DNA of 64,000 bases from Rikenellaceae bacterium (GTDB taxonomy: Bacteria; Bacteroidota; Bacteroidia; Bacteroidales; Rikenellaceae). The stretch spans positions 1 through 64,000 of the forward strand of contig SUZL01000004.1 of the NCBI GenBank assembly GCA_015059925.1. Direction: 5' to 3'. Under the pieces are notes generated by a model. It did no database searches. It saw nothing but the letters and a program-made list of their open reading frames with translations, and had not been told where the DNA came from. Shown here piece after piece: positions 52,031 to 63,201 of this stretch. The stretch's first letter is position 1, and every line of letters begins with the position of its first letter. The translations under genes and the position numbers were made by a program.

Positions 52031-54517
52031 ATGGAATCGAAGATACTTCAGGGGCTCAATCCACAGCAGCGCGAGGCGGTGGTGAATTACCAATCACCCT
52101 CGCTTATCATTGCGGGTGCGGGATCGGGCAAGACGCGCGTATTGACCTCGCGCATAGCATATATGTTGGAGCAGGGCGTGCAGCCGCATAACATTCTGGC
52201 TCTGACCTTTACAAACAAAGCGGCCGAGCAGATGCGCACCCGCATCGAGCAGATGGTGGGCTCGTGTGCGCGTTACATCCGTATGGGCACGTTCCACTCG
52301 GTCTTTTCGCGCATCCTGCGCGAGAACGCATCGCGCATCGGCTACACCGACAGCTACACGATCTACGAGCCGTCGGACTGCAAGAACCTCATAAAGACCA
52401 TCTGCAAGGAGCAGGGACTGATAACCACAGCCCAGCAAAACAAGAGCGACAATAATGGGCCATATAAGCCATCAAGAATCCTCTCGCGCATCTCCTTCGC
52501 CAAGAACTGCCTCGTTACGCCCGGCGCCTACGTCGCCAACTCGGTCTATGCGGCCGAGGATCGGCAGGCGCAGATGCCCCGCTTCGGCGAGATCTATGTC
52601 GAGTACTGCCGCCGCTGCAAGCTGAACGGAGCGATGGACTTCGACGACCTGCTGCTGCAGACCAACGTCCTGCTACGCGACTGCCCCGATGTGCTGGCGC
52701 GCTATCAGGAGCTCTTCCAGTATATCTTAGTTGATGAGTATCAGGACACTAACTTTGCGCAGTACATCATCATCCGCCGCCTCTCGCAGCTCCACGGCCG
52801 CGTATGCGTGGTGGGCGACGATGCGCAGAGCATCTACTCGTTCCGAGGCGCGAAGATCGAGAACATCCTCTCCTTCCGCAACGACTATCCCGCCGCCGAG
52901 ACCTACAAACTCGAGCAGAACTACCGCTCGACACGCACCATTGTCGATGCCGCCAACTCGGTCATCGAGCACAACTCGCGCCGTATGGAGAAGAAGTGTT
53001 TCTCGGAGGGCGACGCGGGCGAGAAGATTCGCATCCTGCGTGGCTACACCGACCGCGAAGAGGCCGATATGATCGCGCAGGCGATCCGCGACCGCCTGCG
53101 CGATACGGGCGATGGCTGGGGCGAGGTGGCGATCCTCTACCGCACGAATAATCAGTCGGCTGTGGTGGAGCAGGCGTTGCGTCGTCGCGGTATGCCGTAC
53201 AGGATCTACAAGGGCAGCTCATTCTACGACCACAAGGAGATCAAGGACACGCTGGCCTACATCCGTCTTGTCATCAACTCCAAGGACGACGAGGCCTTCA
53301 AGCGCGTGGTGAACTACCCGATGCGTGGCATTGGTGATACGACCATCGGCCGCATCGCCGAGCTTGCCAAGGAGCGTGGGCAGTCGATGTGGGAGGCTGT
53401 CGATGCGCTGGTGGCCGAGGCTGCGACGCTGGGCGATCCCGTGCAGCGCACCATTGCCCGCAAGGTTACGGAGTTTGTCAATCTGATTCGGTCGTTCCAG
53501 GTGGCACGTCAGGAGAAGTCGCTCTACGACTTTGGTCTGGAGGTAGCTTCGCGCTCGGGAATCTTGGCGCAGTATCGCGTCGAGAACACCCCCGAGGCTA
53601 CGTCGGCCATCGACAATATCGAGGAGCTGTTGAACTCGATGCAGCTCTTCTCGGAGCAGTGCGAGGCGGAGATTCGCGCGGGCGAAAGGGAGGAGGAGCG
53701 CCAGCCAACGGTGGAGGAGTGGTTGCAGAACATTATGCTGCTGACCGATATGGACAACAAAGAGGAGGAGGGCGACGAGCGCCTGACGCTGATGACCGTT
53801 CACTCGGCCAAAGGTCTGGAGTACAAGTATATATATATCGTTGGCTGCGAGGAAAATCTCTTCCCCTCGCAGCGGGCTATGGAGTCGGCCGACGGATTGG
53901 AGGAGGAGCGCCGCCTCTTCTACGTTGCGCTCACGCGCGCCAAGGCCGAGGCAACGCTCTCGTACTGCGATATGCGATTTAAGTGGGGCAATATGGAGTT
54001 CTGCCAGCCGAGCCGCTTCCTGCGCGAGATCGACGAGCGCTATGTAGAGTGCGACGAGGATCTCACGCCTGCGCCGCAACGCTCTATGGATGAGGGCTTT
54101 GGCGGCCGTATGGGATCCTTCTCACGCGGCGGCTATGGAGGCCCGCAGCCGGCAGCCCTGAAGAAGGAGGAGCGCCGCGATGGTCGCACCGCTATCGAGG
54201 AGCTGCGCCGCCGCTTCGATGTGCGCTTCCAGCAGAAGCGCGCCGACGAGCCCAAGCGTCAGCCCGATCCGAAGCTGGTTACGCCAGTGCGTTCGGTGGA
54301 GGGCCTGAGGCGCGTGCCGACAACTCCCGTGCGCGACAGCGCCCCGATTGGCGACTGCCTCTACGCCGTTGGCGATAGGGTGGAGCACCCGAAGTTCGGC
54401 GTGGGCGAGGTGCGAAGAGTGGAGGCTATGGCGACGGATCATAAGGTGGTGGTCGATTTTGGTCAGTATGGCGAGAAGACGCTGCTGGCGAAGTTTGCCA
54501 AGCTGAACAAGTTGTAG
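52031..54517 (+). CDS. UvrD/PcrA-type superfamily 1 DNA helicase
   Basis: An 828-residue 3'-5' helicase. Motif I is AGAGSGKTR, motif II VDEYQDTN, motif III GDDAQSIYSFRGA, motif IV QNYRST, motif V TVHSAKGLEYKYI and motif VI VALTRAKAEA. The C-terminal tail ends in a Tudor-like part (VEHPKFGVGEVRRVE) that is common in PcrA and binds RNA polymerase. It would act in repair and in removing stalled complexes. The ATG at 52031 is favoured; in-frame ATGs at 52004 and 52016 precede or overlap the promoter box. Confidence 0.93.
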   Translation: MESKILQGLNPQQREAVVNYQSPSLIIAGAGSGKTRVLTSRIAYMLEQGVQPHNILALTFTNKAAEQMRTRIEQMVGSCARYIRMGTFHSVFSRILRENASRIGYTDSYTIYEPSDCKNLIKTICKEQGLITTAQQNKSDNNGPYKPSRILSRISFAKNCLVTPGAYVANSVYAAEDRQAQMPRFGEIYVEYCRRCKLNGAMDFDDLLLQTNVLLRDCPDVLARYQELFQYILVDEYQDTNFAQYIIIRRLSQLHGRVCVVGDDAQSIYSFRGAKIENILSFRNDYPAAETYKLEQNYRSTRTIVDAANSVIEHNSRRMEKKCFSEGDAGEKIRILRGYTDREEADMIAQAIRDRLRDTGDGWGEVAILYRTNNQSAVVEQALRRRGMPYRIYKGSSFYDHKEIKDTLAYIRLVINSKDDEAFKRVVNYPMRGIGDTTIGRIAELAKERGQSMWEAVDALVAEAATLGDPVQRTIARKVTEFVNLIRSFQVARQEKSLYDFGLEVASRSGILAQYRVENTPEATSAIDNIEELLNSMQLFSEQCEAEIRAGEREEERQPTVEEWLQNIMLLTDMDNKEEEGDERLTLMTVHSAKGLEYKYIYIVGCEENLFPSQRAMESADGLEEERRLFYVALTRAKAEATLSYCDMRFKWGNMEFCQPSRFLREIDERYVECDEDLTPAPQRSMDEGFGGRMGSFSRGGYGGPQPAALKKEERRDGRTAIEELRRRFDVRFQQKRADEPKRQPDPKLVTPVRSVEGLRRVPTTPVRDSAPIGDCLYAVGDRVEHPKFGVGEVRRVEAMATDHKVVVDFGQYGEKTLLAKFAKLNKL

Positions 54518-54550
54518 TGGGCGAGAGCTGCAAATTGTAACTTTTGGCAT

Positions 54551-54589
54551 AAAAATGTGCATTTTGCTATTGCAATGCACATTTTTTTT
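54551..54589 (+). terminator. Terminator of the helicase gene
   Basis: A 12-bp stem, AAAATGTGCATT with AATGCACATTTT, followed by a T run. A -7 box (TAGATTTG, 54592-54599) for the next gene starts right behind it. Confidence 0.88.
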
Positions 54590-54631
54590 CGTAGATTTGT
54601 GAACAAGAGAACCTACTAACCTAAAAAATAG

Positions 54632-55796
<1,165 letters not shown>

Positions 55797-55798
<2 letters not shown>

Positions 55799-55915
55799 GT
55801 TCCCTAACAAGGTGATTTCGGCGTTACACTCGGCCTCGAAGTCCTCATTTACGCATAAGTAAACTGCGGCTTTCTGGTCGTCGCAAGCCTTGAAATCCCA
55901 CTTGTTATAAAACTT
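55797..55915 (+). repeat. Structured 3' element, copy F (119 bp)
   Basis: End arms AAGTT/AACTT, which replace AAATT/AATTT of the other copies. Outer helix AACAAG/CTTGTT, apical hairpin TTTAC/GTAAA. It starts within the esterase stop codon, and a terminator follows. Confidence 0.87.
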
Positions 55916-55925
55916 ATTAGATTTA

Positions 55926-55963
55926 GAGGGTGTTAGCCTTAGGGTTAGCACCCTCTTTTTTTT
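55926..55963 (+). terminator. Terminator of the esterase gene
   Basis: GAGGGTG pairs with CACCCTC, extended by an inner TTAGCC/GGTTAG stem with two G-U pairs, then eight T residues. Confidence 0.85.
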
Positions 55964-56090
55964 GTGAAAATAGCGAATAATGCGGGACAAAGGCGGCGAA
56001 TTGATTTTTTTGGAATATCTTTGAGCAGACGTCTGCCTACTCCTGCCAACGCTTGTGCGGCAGATGGAGGCTATTACCGCGCGTCATCCT

Positions 56091-56126
56091 CATTTTGAAT
56101 TTTGAATTTTGCATTTTGAATTTTTC
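56091..56126 (+). repeat. AT-rich GAATTTTGCATT repeat, copy 6
   Basis: Three TTTTGAATT units and one TTTTGCATT unit, directly upstream of nth. No -7 box is placed correctly relative to it. Confidence 0.6.
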
Positions 56127-56133
56127 AAGGCTT

Positions 56134-56781
56134 ATGACAATAAAACAACGATACGAGGCCATCATCGCCTACTTCCAGCAGTCGATGCCCGTAGCCGAGA
56201 GCGAGCTCAACTACGAAAACCCATTCCAGCTGCTGGTGGCCGTAATCCTCTCGGCCCAATGCACCGACAAGCGTGTCAATCTCACAACGCCCGCTCTGTT
56301 TGAGGCCTACCCCTCGGCCGAGGCTATGGCTGAGGCGACGGCCGAGGAGATTTTTCCCTACATCCGCAGCATCTCCTACCCCAATAACAAGGCTCGCCAT
56401 CTGGCCGCTATGGCGCGAATGTTAGTGGCGGAGTTCGGCGGCGAAGTGCCCTCCGATCTGAAGGAGCTGCAACGTCTGCCGGGCGTAGGACGCAAGACGG
56501 CCAACGTCATCGGGGCGGTGATATGGCAGCAGGAGGTTATGCCCGTCGATACGCACGTCTTCCGCGTCTCGGCCCGCATCGGCCTCACGCGCGGCGCGAA
56601 GACTCCCCTGCAGACCGAGCTTCAGCTGGGGCGCCACATCCCCTCGCACCTGCTCCCCATCGCTCACCATTGGCTCATCCTGCACGGCCGCTACGTCTGC
56701 ACGGCCCGCTCGCCCAAGTGCGCCAAGTGCGGAATTCAGGCGTGGTGCAGCTACTTTTCCAAGCAAAAAGCGGAGAAATAA
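56134..56781 (+). CDS. nth: Endonuclease III
   Basis: A 215-residue DNA glycosylase/AP lyase that removes oxidised pyrimidines. The helix-hairpin-helix LPGVGRKTANV carries the catalytic lysine, VDTHV the catalytic aspartate, and a [4Fe-4S] motif C-x6-C-x2-C-x5-C lies near the C terminus (CTARSPKCAKC then C). The ATG at 56134 matches the normal N terminus. The next gene starts 43 bases later. Confidence 0.96.
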   Translation: MTIKQRYEAIIAYFQQSMPVAESELNYENPFQLLVAVILSAQCTDKRVNLTTPALFEAYPSAEAMAEATAEEIFPYIRSISYPNNKARHLAAMARMLVAEFGGEVPSDLKELQRLPGVGRKTANVIGAVIWQQEVMPVDTHVFRVSARIGLTRGAKTPLQTELQLGRHIPSHLLPIAHHWLILHGRYVCTARSPKCAKCGIQAWCSYFSKQKAEK

Positions 56782-56824
56782 ATAAAAATCACTACCTTTG
56801 GAAATTACTATAACTCTTAAGGAT

Positions 56825-58768
56825 ATGAAAAGTCTATACTCAACGGTAGCAAAACGCTCGGCGCAGTGTTTTTCTATGTTTGTACTTGTGATGGCGATGG
56901 CGTTTATGAGCGGCTGCTCGGACGATGGCGGCACCACGACAGGTGGCGGTGGCGGCAGCAGCATCCATAACTTCACCGAGGGCGTTGTAGCTCCCTCGCA
57001 GAGCCAGCTCTCGCGCAATGCTATGGCAGCAAATATCACTCTTACGATCACCACCGAGGGCGGCTATAAGGTCGATGTCGATAACCAGTCGATGGCCTCG
57101 ATCACCGCAGGCGCAAGCGCCTCGAAGGGTGGCACACACAAGGTGTCGCTGGCGCTGACGGCCAATGATAGCGATAAGCCTCGTTCGTGCAACGTGTTCA
57201 TCCAAGTTGATGGCTACAAGCGCATTAAACTCTACGAGATTACGCAGGAGGCCAAGAACCTGAGCGATGTTGTCGAGTGGATGGATGGCCGTTTGCAGGA
57301 CGAGTACTATTGGCTCGACGAGTACGTCGAGAAGCGCGGTACGTTCGACTTCTCGCTCGAGTACGATGAGTTCCTCTCGTCGGCACTGCTGAGTATGACC
57401 ACCAATATGGACGACGGCGGTGTGTATGAGGATGGCGAGCGATATATCTTCTCTTATATTGAGGAAGAGCCAATAGGCGGGACCCGCTCGATTATGAGCG
57501 AGGATACGGAGGTTAATAACTACGGTATCGGTTTGGCTTCGACAATATTGACTAATCAGGCGGAGACTGAGGGATACTTTGCTATTTGGAATATCTATCC
57601 TGATTCGCCTGCAGCTAAGGCTGGCCTGAAGCGTGGAGATGTGATTACTAAAATTGACGATAAGGTTATCAATCCGCAAAATTGGGAAAATGTTAAAGCC
57701 CTGTGGGCTGATTTGCAGTATGGCTCTGGCACGAAGAAAATTAGTTATGAGGCCTATGATGAGGCAGTAGGAGAAATAGTTGAAAAGGAGTGTACTCTTA
57801 CCTCGGACTTCTACGAGAACACCCCCGTAGCCTACTCGGGCGTTCTGCCTATCGAGGAGGAGGATAATCCCAACGGCCGCAAGGTGGGTTACTTGTCGTA
57901 TCTCTCGTTCGAGCAGCCTTTCGTCGGACATTTGGTTGAGGCCGTTAAGGAGCTCTCGGAGCAGGGTATTACGGATATGATTCTCGACCTGCGTAGCAAC
58001 CCGGGTGGCCACGCCGTTATGAGTGTCTATCTCTCGGCTATGATGATCGATGAGAGCTACGGAGGCAAGCTCTTCGCTACCTATATCTACAACCCCAAGA
58101 ACAAGCGTATGGCCCAGACCGAGGAGAAGATCATCCTCGACAAGACCTACTACGACCCCGCAACGGGCGCGATGAAGGATCTGCCCCACCTCAATATGCA
58201 GAAGGTGTGGATTCTGGCCGACAACAACTCGGCTTCGTGCAGCGAGTCAGTAATCGTGGGCTTGCAGGGATTGGATATTCCCGTCGAGATTATCGGAACG
58301 ACGACACGCGGCAAGAACTGCGGTATGCTCGTTACGGAGAAGACCTTCGGCTCGTACAACTACATCTTCGCCCCCATCACCTTTATGCACGCCAACGCAA
58401 AGGGATTCTCGGACTATGGCGAGGGTATCAATGCCGATGTCGATATTGCGGAGTACTACTACGATACCTCGCTCTCGAGCAACTTACGCGATCACTGTAG
58501 ATATTTTATATTTGGCATTCCGACACCGCTTGCCGATTGGGGTAATTATCATTACGATCTGGCTCTGGCCGAGGCTGTTAATCGCATCTGCAAGGGCAAG
58601 TCGATACTCGATAAGTCGTATGGTCAGAGCGAGTCGGTATTCCGCCCCCGCCTGACAACCCGCAGCGGCGCCCCCGCAATGCGTATCGATGGCCGCCAGA
58701 TACGCAATCCTCGTCCCACGATCTCGCAGACGGGTATGTATATCACCGAGAAGGCTGAGGTGGAGTAG
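56825..58768 (+). CDS. S41 family C-terminal-processing peptidase lipoprotein
   Basis: A 647-residue secreted peptidase. The signal peptide ends at MSGC, a lipobox, followed by a glycine-rich linker. A BACON-like beta domain covers about residues 50-150 and a PDZ domain about 225-325. The S41 catalytic domain has LRSNPGGH, the serine in ADNNSASCSE, and the lysine in TRGKNCG. A stretch at about 57436-57806 (the PDZ region) uses far more A/T-ending codons than the rest, suggesting recombination. The next gene starts one base after its stop. Confidence 0.9.
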   Translation: MKSLYSTVAKRSAQCFSMFVLVMAMAFMSGCSDDGGTTTGGGGGSSIHNFTEGVVAPSQSQLSRNAMAANITLTITTEGGYKVDVDNQSMASITAGASASKGGTHKVSLALTANDSDKPRSCNVFIQVDGYKRIKLYEITQEAKNLSDVVEWMDGRLQDEYYWLDEYVEKRGTFDFSLEYDEFLSSALLSMTTNMDDGGVYEDGERYIFSYIEEEPIGGTRSIMSEDTEVNNYGIGLASTILTNQAETEGYFAIWNIYPDSPAAKAGLKRGDVITKIDDKVINPQNWENVKALWADLQYGSGTKKISYEAYDEAVGEIVEKECTLTSDFYENTPVAYSGVLPIEEEDNPNGRKVGYLSYLSFEQPFVGHLVEAVKELSEQGITDMILDLRSNPGGHAVMSVYLSAMMIDESYGGKLFATYIYNPKNKRMAQTEEKIILDKTYYDPATGAMKDLPHLNMQKVWILADNNSASCSESVIVGLQGLDIPVEIIGTTTRGKNCGMLVTEKTFGSYNYIFAPITFMHANAKGFSDYGEGINADVDIAEYYYDTSLSSNLRDHCRYFIFGIPTPLADWGNYHYDLALAEAVNRICKGKSILDKSYGQSESVFRPRLTTRSGAPAMRIDGRQIRNPRPTISQTGMYITEKAEVE

Positions 58769-58769
58769 T

Positions 58770-59990
58770 ATGATTGGATTGAAAAAATATCTTTTGTCAG
58801 CGGCGGTCCTTGTGGCCGCCTTGCTGACTACTATGCCCCTCGTGGCGCAAGAGTCGGCGGCTGCGGAGAGCTACTCGTTCAACCACGGCCCCTATCTGCA
58901 GGCACTCTCGTACGACGGCGTTACGATCTGTTTCTCGACCTCGCACCGAGGATTCTCGGGCGTGGAGCTTCGCGTGAAGGGTAGCGACGAAAAACAGCTC
59001 TACCGCACCTCGAAGGATGGTCTGTTCGAGGCCGACAACACCTTCAACGCCATACGCATCGACGGCCTGAGCGCCGCCACCGAGTATGAGTATCGCCTAA
59101 CGTCGAAGCGTATGCTCAGCTTCGAGCCCTATAAGGTTGTCTTTGGCGAAGAGATCACCTCGCCGTGGTACTCATTCCGCACCTTCGACCCCGCGGCCGA
59201 CGAGGTTACATTCGTTGTGGCGAACGACATACACGACGATGCCCAGAAGTGCGCCGCGCTGCTCGACCTGATGCCTATGCAGGAGGTGGATATGGTCTTC
59301 TACAATGGCGATATTATGAGCCACTTCTCGCGTGAGGGACAGCCCTTTACGAGTTTTATCGACGTCTCGGTCGATCGCTTCGCCCGCCATAAACCCTTCG
59401 CTGTTGTGCGTGGCAACCACGAGACACGCGGCCATCTGGCCCGCGAGTATGGCGACTACATCCATAACACGCGCGAGGGCCGCTACTACGGCGTCTATTA
59501 CTTCGGCTCGACGGCCGTTGTGATGCTCGACTGCGGCGAGGATAAGGACGACGAGCACCCCGTATATGCCGGTCTGGTCGATTTCGACAACTACCGCCGC
59601 GAGCAGGCCGAGTGGCTCAAGGGTGTGGTCAAGAGCAAGGCTTTCCGCCGCGCCAAGCACCGCATCGCCATCGTTCATATTCCCCCTACGGTTGAGCGTA
59701 TGGCCGAGGTGGAGGAGAATAAGAAGCGCGTTGCGGACCTTATGACGTGGCGCGGCAATGCCCATCTGGGCGAGCTGATGTTGCCGATACTGAACGAGGC
59801 CGACATCAACGTAATGTTCTCGGCCCACCTGCACGACTACGCCGTCTTCCCCCGACAGGAGGGCGTGGTGGAGTTCCCCATCATCGCCAATGACAATGTG
59901 AGTGCGATGCTGGTGAGGGTGAACGCAGAGGGCGTTCACGTCAAAATCGTCAATCGCGACGGCCGCACAACCCACGAAAAGACCTATTAA
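58770..59990 (+). CDS. Secreted metallophosphoesterase
   Basis: A 406-residue protein with signal peptide ending at LVAQE. An N-terminal fibronectin/purple-acid-phosphatase-like beta domain is followed by a calcineurin-type domain: VANDIHDD, YNGDIMSHF, VRGNHETRG, and FSAHLHDYAV near the C terminus carry the metal ligands. The substrate is unknown. A longer frame reaches into the S41 gene; the ATG one base after that gene's stop implies translational coupling. Confidence 0.9.
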   Translation: MIGLKKYLLSAAVLVAALLTTMPLVAQESAAAESYSFNHGPYLQALSYDGVTICFSTSHRGFSGVELRVKGSDEKQLYRTSKDGLFEADNTFNAIRIDGLSAATEYEYRLTSKRMLSFEPYKVVFGEEITSPWYSFRTFDPAADEVTFVVANDIHDDAQKCAALLDLMPMQEVDMVFYNGDIMSHFSREGQPFTSFIDVSVDRFARHKPFAVVRGNHETRGHLAREYGDYIHNTREGRYYGVYYFGSTAVVMLDCGEDKDDEHPVYAGLVDFDNYRREQAEWLKGVVKSKAFRRAKHRIAIVHIPPTVERMAEVEENKKRVADLMTWRGNAHLGELMLPILNEADINVMFSAHLHDYAVFPRQEGVVEFPIIANDNVSAMLVRVNAEGVHVKIVNRDGRTTHEKTY

Positions 59991-60104
59991 AACAATTTTG
60001 GGTACTTCGTGGAGTGTCCGAAACGACCAATTATTATTACATTTGCCGAACTTTTACTCCCGCCGCCACTTTTGGCGCGGAGGGCAACCAAACAAGATTA
60101 CGAT

Positions 60105-61130
60105 ATGAATTTATCGCAACCCGACATAGAGCGCTTGCGCGAGCTTATCGCAGCTCCCGCGCAGCGTATGGTCATTCTCTCTCACACCAATCCCGATGGC
60201 GATGCCGTTGGCTCCTCGATCGCGTGGGCCGAGGCGCTGCGCCGCGAGGGACACGATGTTGTCTGCATCGTGCCGAACAAATATCCCTACTATCTGGATT
60301 GGATGACGGGCATAGGCGATGTGGTTATCCACCGCACCGAGCCCGACCGTGCCGCCGCAGCTGTGGCCGAGGCCGATGTGATCTTCTGCCTCGACTTCCA
60401 CTCGCTCTCGCGTCTGGATCAGCTCAGCGAGGTCATTGCTGCCAATACGTCGGCCAAGCGCGTTTTGATCGACCACCACCTGAACCCCACCGAGCCGTTC
60501 GACATTATGTTCTCGCACCCCGAGGCTTCGAGTACCTGCTTCTTGGTCTATAAACTTCTGGAGGCGCTGTGGGGAGCGGAGTGCGTTACGGCTTCGCAGG
60601 CCGAGGTGTTGTACGTCGGTATGATGACCGATACGGGTAACTTCTCCTTCTCGTCGCTCACGCCCGAGCTCTACCAGTCGCTGGCCGTGCTCTCGGCTAC
60701 GGGCATCAACATTCCGCAGATCTACAACAACGTCTATAACTCCTTCACCGAGGGCCGCGCCCGCCTGTTCGGCTACGCCATCAACCGCAAGATGAAGATG
60801 TTGCGCAAGGGCACGGTGGCATATATGTCGCTCACGGAGGAGGAGATGCGTCGCTTCTGGTTCCAGCAGGGCGACAGCGAGGGTTTTGTGAACTACCCCC
60901 TCTCGATCAAGAAGATGCGTATGTCGGCAATCTTCATCGAGCATAAGGATTTCATCCGCGTATCGTTGCGCTCGCGCGGTGCGGTGGATGTGAATCTCTT
61001 TGCGTCGCGTTACTTCGAGGGTGGCGGCCACCACAACGCCGCTGGCGGTAAGTCCTACGTCTCGATGGCTGAGACCATCGCCCGCTTCGAGGCCGCCGTC
61101 GAGGAGTTCGCCCGCGAGGGATTGGTATAA
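60105..61130 (+). CDS. DHH family phosphoesterase (NrnA-like)
   Basis: A 341-residue protein with the DHH domain motifs SHTNPDGDAVGSS, CLDFHS and VLIDHHLNP, and a C-terminal DHHA1 domain ending GGGHHNAAGG. NrnA proteins degrade short oligoribonucleotides and the nucleotide pAp in the cytoplasm. The length is typical. An in-frame codon at 60009 would give an unconserved extension. A -7 box (TACATTTG) occurs near 60037. Confidence 0.92.
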   Translation: MNLSQPDIERLRELIAAPAQRMVILSHTNPDGDAVGSSIAWAEALRREGHDVVCIVPNKYPYYLDWMTGIGDVVIHRTEPDRAAAAVAEADVIFCLDFHSLSRLDQLSEVIAANTSAKRVLIDHHLNPTEPFDIMFSHPEASSTCFLVYKLLEALWGAECVTASQAEVLYVGMMTDTGNFSFSSLTPELYQSLAVLSATGINIPQIYNNVYNSFTEGRARLFGYAINRKMKMLRKGTVAYMSLTEEEMRRFWFQQGDSEGFVNYPLSIKKMRMSAIFIEHKDFIRVSLRSRGAVDVNLFASRYFEGGGHHNAAGGKSYVSMAETIARFEAAVEEFAREGLV

Positions 61131-61151
61131 ATGAAAATTTGAGGATTCGTT

Positions 61152-62984
61152 ATGATGAAAACCTACCTGCGACTGCTGGGCTTCGCTTCGCCACTTGGTC
61201 GCTACGCCATACCTTACTTCTTCTACTCGGTGTTGCACGCCGTGTTCAACACCTTCACCTACACGATGATCATCCCCATCATCGGCACACTCTTCGACGA
61301 GGGCTACGTCTTCGAGCCCGTCTATGAGTTCCCTGCCGTTGAGTTCAATATCGAGTGCCTGAACGACGTTCTCAACTTCGTCTATACGCAGATCTTCGGC
61401 CCCGAGTATAGCGTAACACATCTGCTGGGACTGCTGGCCGCGATTCTGATCCTGTCGAACGTGCTGAGCAACCTGTTCCGCTATCTGGGTGCGATGACCG
61501 TCGAGGTGATGCGTACGCGCACACTGCAGCGTATGCGTAACGAGATGTTCGAGCGCACGATGGGTATGAACGTCGGCTACTTCAGCGACCAGCGCAAGGG
61601 CGATCTGATGTCGAAGATCACGTCGGACGTTATGATCGTGCAGTTCTGCATCACCAACACCCTTCAGGTGGCCTTCCGCGAGCCGTTCCTGATCTTTGGT
61701 TATGTGGCACTTATGGTGGGTATCTCGTGGCAGCTGACCGTATTCTCGATTCTCTACCTGCCCGTTGTGGGCGTATTGATTGGCTCTATCGTCAAGCGCC
61801 TGCGCCACCCCGCACAGCGCGGTCAGGAGCGTATGGGCGATATGGTGAGCGTGATGGAGGAGTCGCTCTCGGGCGTTAAGACGATGAAGAGCTACAACGC
61901 CTTCGACTACATCTGCTCGAAGTTCCGCTCGATCAACGCCGAGATGTCGCAGATACTGATCTCGATGGCCCGCAAGCAGCAGTTGGCCTCGCCGATGAGT
62001 GAGTTCCTCGGCATTACGGCCATCTCGGTGGTGCTGGTGTTCGGAGGCTCGCTGGTGCAGAGTGGTGAGTTGCTGGCCTCTGGCTTTGTGGCCTATATCG
62101 CCGCCTTCTCGCAGCTTACGCGCCCGCTGCGTTCGTTCATCGACCAGTTCGCAAATATCAATCAGGGTATTGCGGCGGGTGAGCGCGTATTCTCTATCAT
62201 CGATGCCGAGAGCGCTATCAAGGATAAGGCCGATGCCATTGAGCTTAAGGAGTTTAAGGATAAGATCGAGTTCCGCTCGGTGGGTTTCAGCTACGACGAT
62301 TCGCGCGAGATCCTGCACGACATCTCGTTCGAGGTACGCAAGGGCGAGACCGTAGCGTTGGTCGGCCCCTCGGGAGGCGGTAAATCGACTTTGAGTGAGC
62401 TGATACCGCGCTTCTACGATGCCGAGCGTGGCGGAATCTACATCGATGGCCGTCCCATCGGCGATTATCAGCAGGAGAGCCTGCGCGAGCATATGGGTAT
62501 CGTATCGCAGGAGACTGTGCTGTTCAACGACACGATCCGCAACAACATAGCTATGGGCCGCGAGGATGCGACCGACGAGCAGATCATCGCCGCCGCGAAG
62601 GTGGCCAACGCCCACGACTTCATTATGCAGAGCGAGCACGGCTACCAGACCAACATCGGCGATCGAGGTACGAAGCTCTCGGGCGGTCAGCGCCAGCGCC
62701 TGAGCATCGCCCGCGCCGTGTTGCGCAACCCTGAGATTCTGATTCTCGACGAGGCAACCTCGGCACTCGACACCGAGAGCGAGAAGCTGGTGCAGGAGGC
62801 GCTGACGACGCTTCTGGAGGGCCGCACGTCGGTGGTTATCGCCCATCGTCTCTCGACCATCCACAATGCCGACCGCATCATCGTCATCGACGAGGGCCGC
62901 ATCGCCGAGCAGGGCACGCACGCCGAGCTGATGGCTAAGGGCGGAATTTATGCTCACTTGATCGAGATGCAGTCGCTGGCGTAG
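61152..62984 (+). CDS. ABC exporter, fused permease and ATPase (MsbA-like)
   Basis: A 610-residue half-transporter. Six membrane segments cover about residues 20-330. The ATPase domain has Walker A GPSGGGKST, signature LSGGQRQRLS and Walker B ILILDEATSALD. MsbA-type proteins flip lipid A or other lipids and drugs across the inner membrane as homodimers. It begins 21 bases after the nrnA-like gene. Structured element copy G starts on its stop codon. Confidence 0.93.
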   Translation: MMKTYLRLLGFASPLGRYAIPYFFYSVLHAVFNTFTYTMIIPIIGTLFDEGYVFEPVYEFPAVEFNIECLNDVLNFVYTQIFGPEYSVTHLLGLLAAILILSNVLSNLFRYLGAMTVEVMRTRTLQRMRNEMFERTMGMNVGYFSDQRKGDLMSKITSDVMIVQFCITNTLQVAFREPFLIFGYVALMVGISWQLTVFSILYLPVVGVLIGSIVKRLRHPAQRGQERMGDMVSVMEESLSGVKTMKSYNAFDYICSKFRSINAEMSQILISMARKQQLASPMSEFLGITAISVVLVFGGSLVQSGELLASGFVAYIAAFSQLTRPLRSFIDQFANINQGIAAGERVFSIIDAESAIKDKADAIELKEFKDKIEFRSVGFSYDDSREILHDISFEVRKGETVALVGPSGGGKSTLSELIPRFYDAERGGIYIDGRPIGDYQQESLREHMGIVSQETVLFNDTIRNNIAMGREDATDEQIIAAAKVANAHDFIMQSEHGYQTNIGDRGTKLSGGQRQRLSIARAVLRNPEILILDEATSALDTESEKLVQEALTTLLEGRTSVVIAHRLSTIHNADRIIVIDEGRIAEQGTHAELMAKGGIYAHLIEMQSLA

Positions 62985-63105
62985 AAATTGCCTAACAAGG
63001 CTCTTTCGGCGTCTGACTTGTGTGCGAAATGCTCACATACGTCTCAGTATGCTCCGCTTTCGCCCACTGCGACCAGCCTCAGAATAGCTCTTATTATACA
63101 ATTTC
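62984..63105 (+). repeat. Structured 3' element, copy G (122 bp)
   Basis: Ends GAAATTG/CAATTTC, outer helix AACAAG/CTTATT (one G-U), middle helix GCGAAA/TTTCGC, apical hairpin CATAC/GTATG. The middle helix differs from copies A-D on both sides while staying paired. Confidence 0.88.
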
Positions 63106-63121
63106 TATATAGAGGAGAAAT

Positions 63122-63155
63122 AAAAAAGCCTGTTCTTCACGGAACAGGCTTTTTT
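63122..63155. terminator. Bidirectional terminator
   Basis: A 14-bp stem, AAAAAAGCCTGTTC with GAACAGGCTTTTTT, between the convergent ABC exporter and M13 peptidase genes. Confidence 0.92.
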
Positions 63156-63201
63156 ATTAAAGCGGGAGTAGCGGGCGGTTGCAAAACACGCCTTAGGCCT
63201 G

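Noticed and set aside
60111..62957. A very long open frame antisense to the nrnA-like and ABC exporter genes, and similar ones antisense to folE-EEP, the S46 peptidase and other genes.
   Set aside because: They mirror the GC-rich codon bias of real genes, have no family motifs, and the plus-strand genes there are unambiguous.
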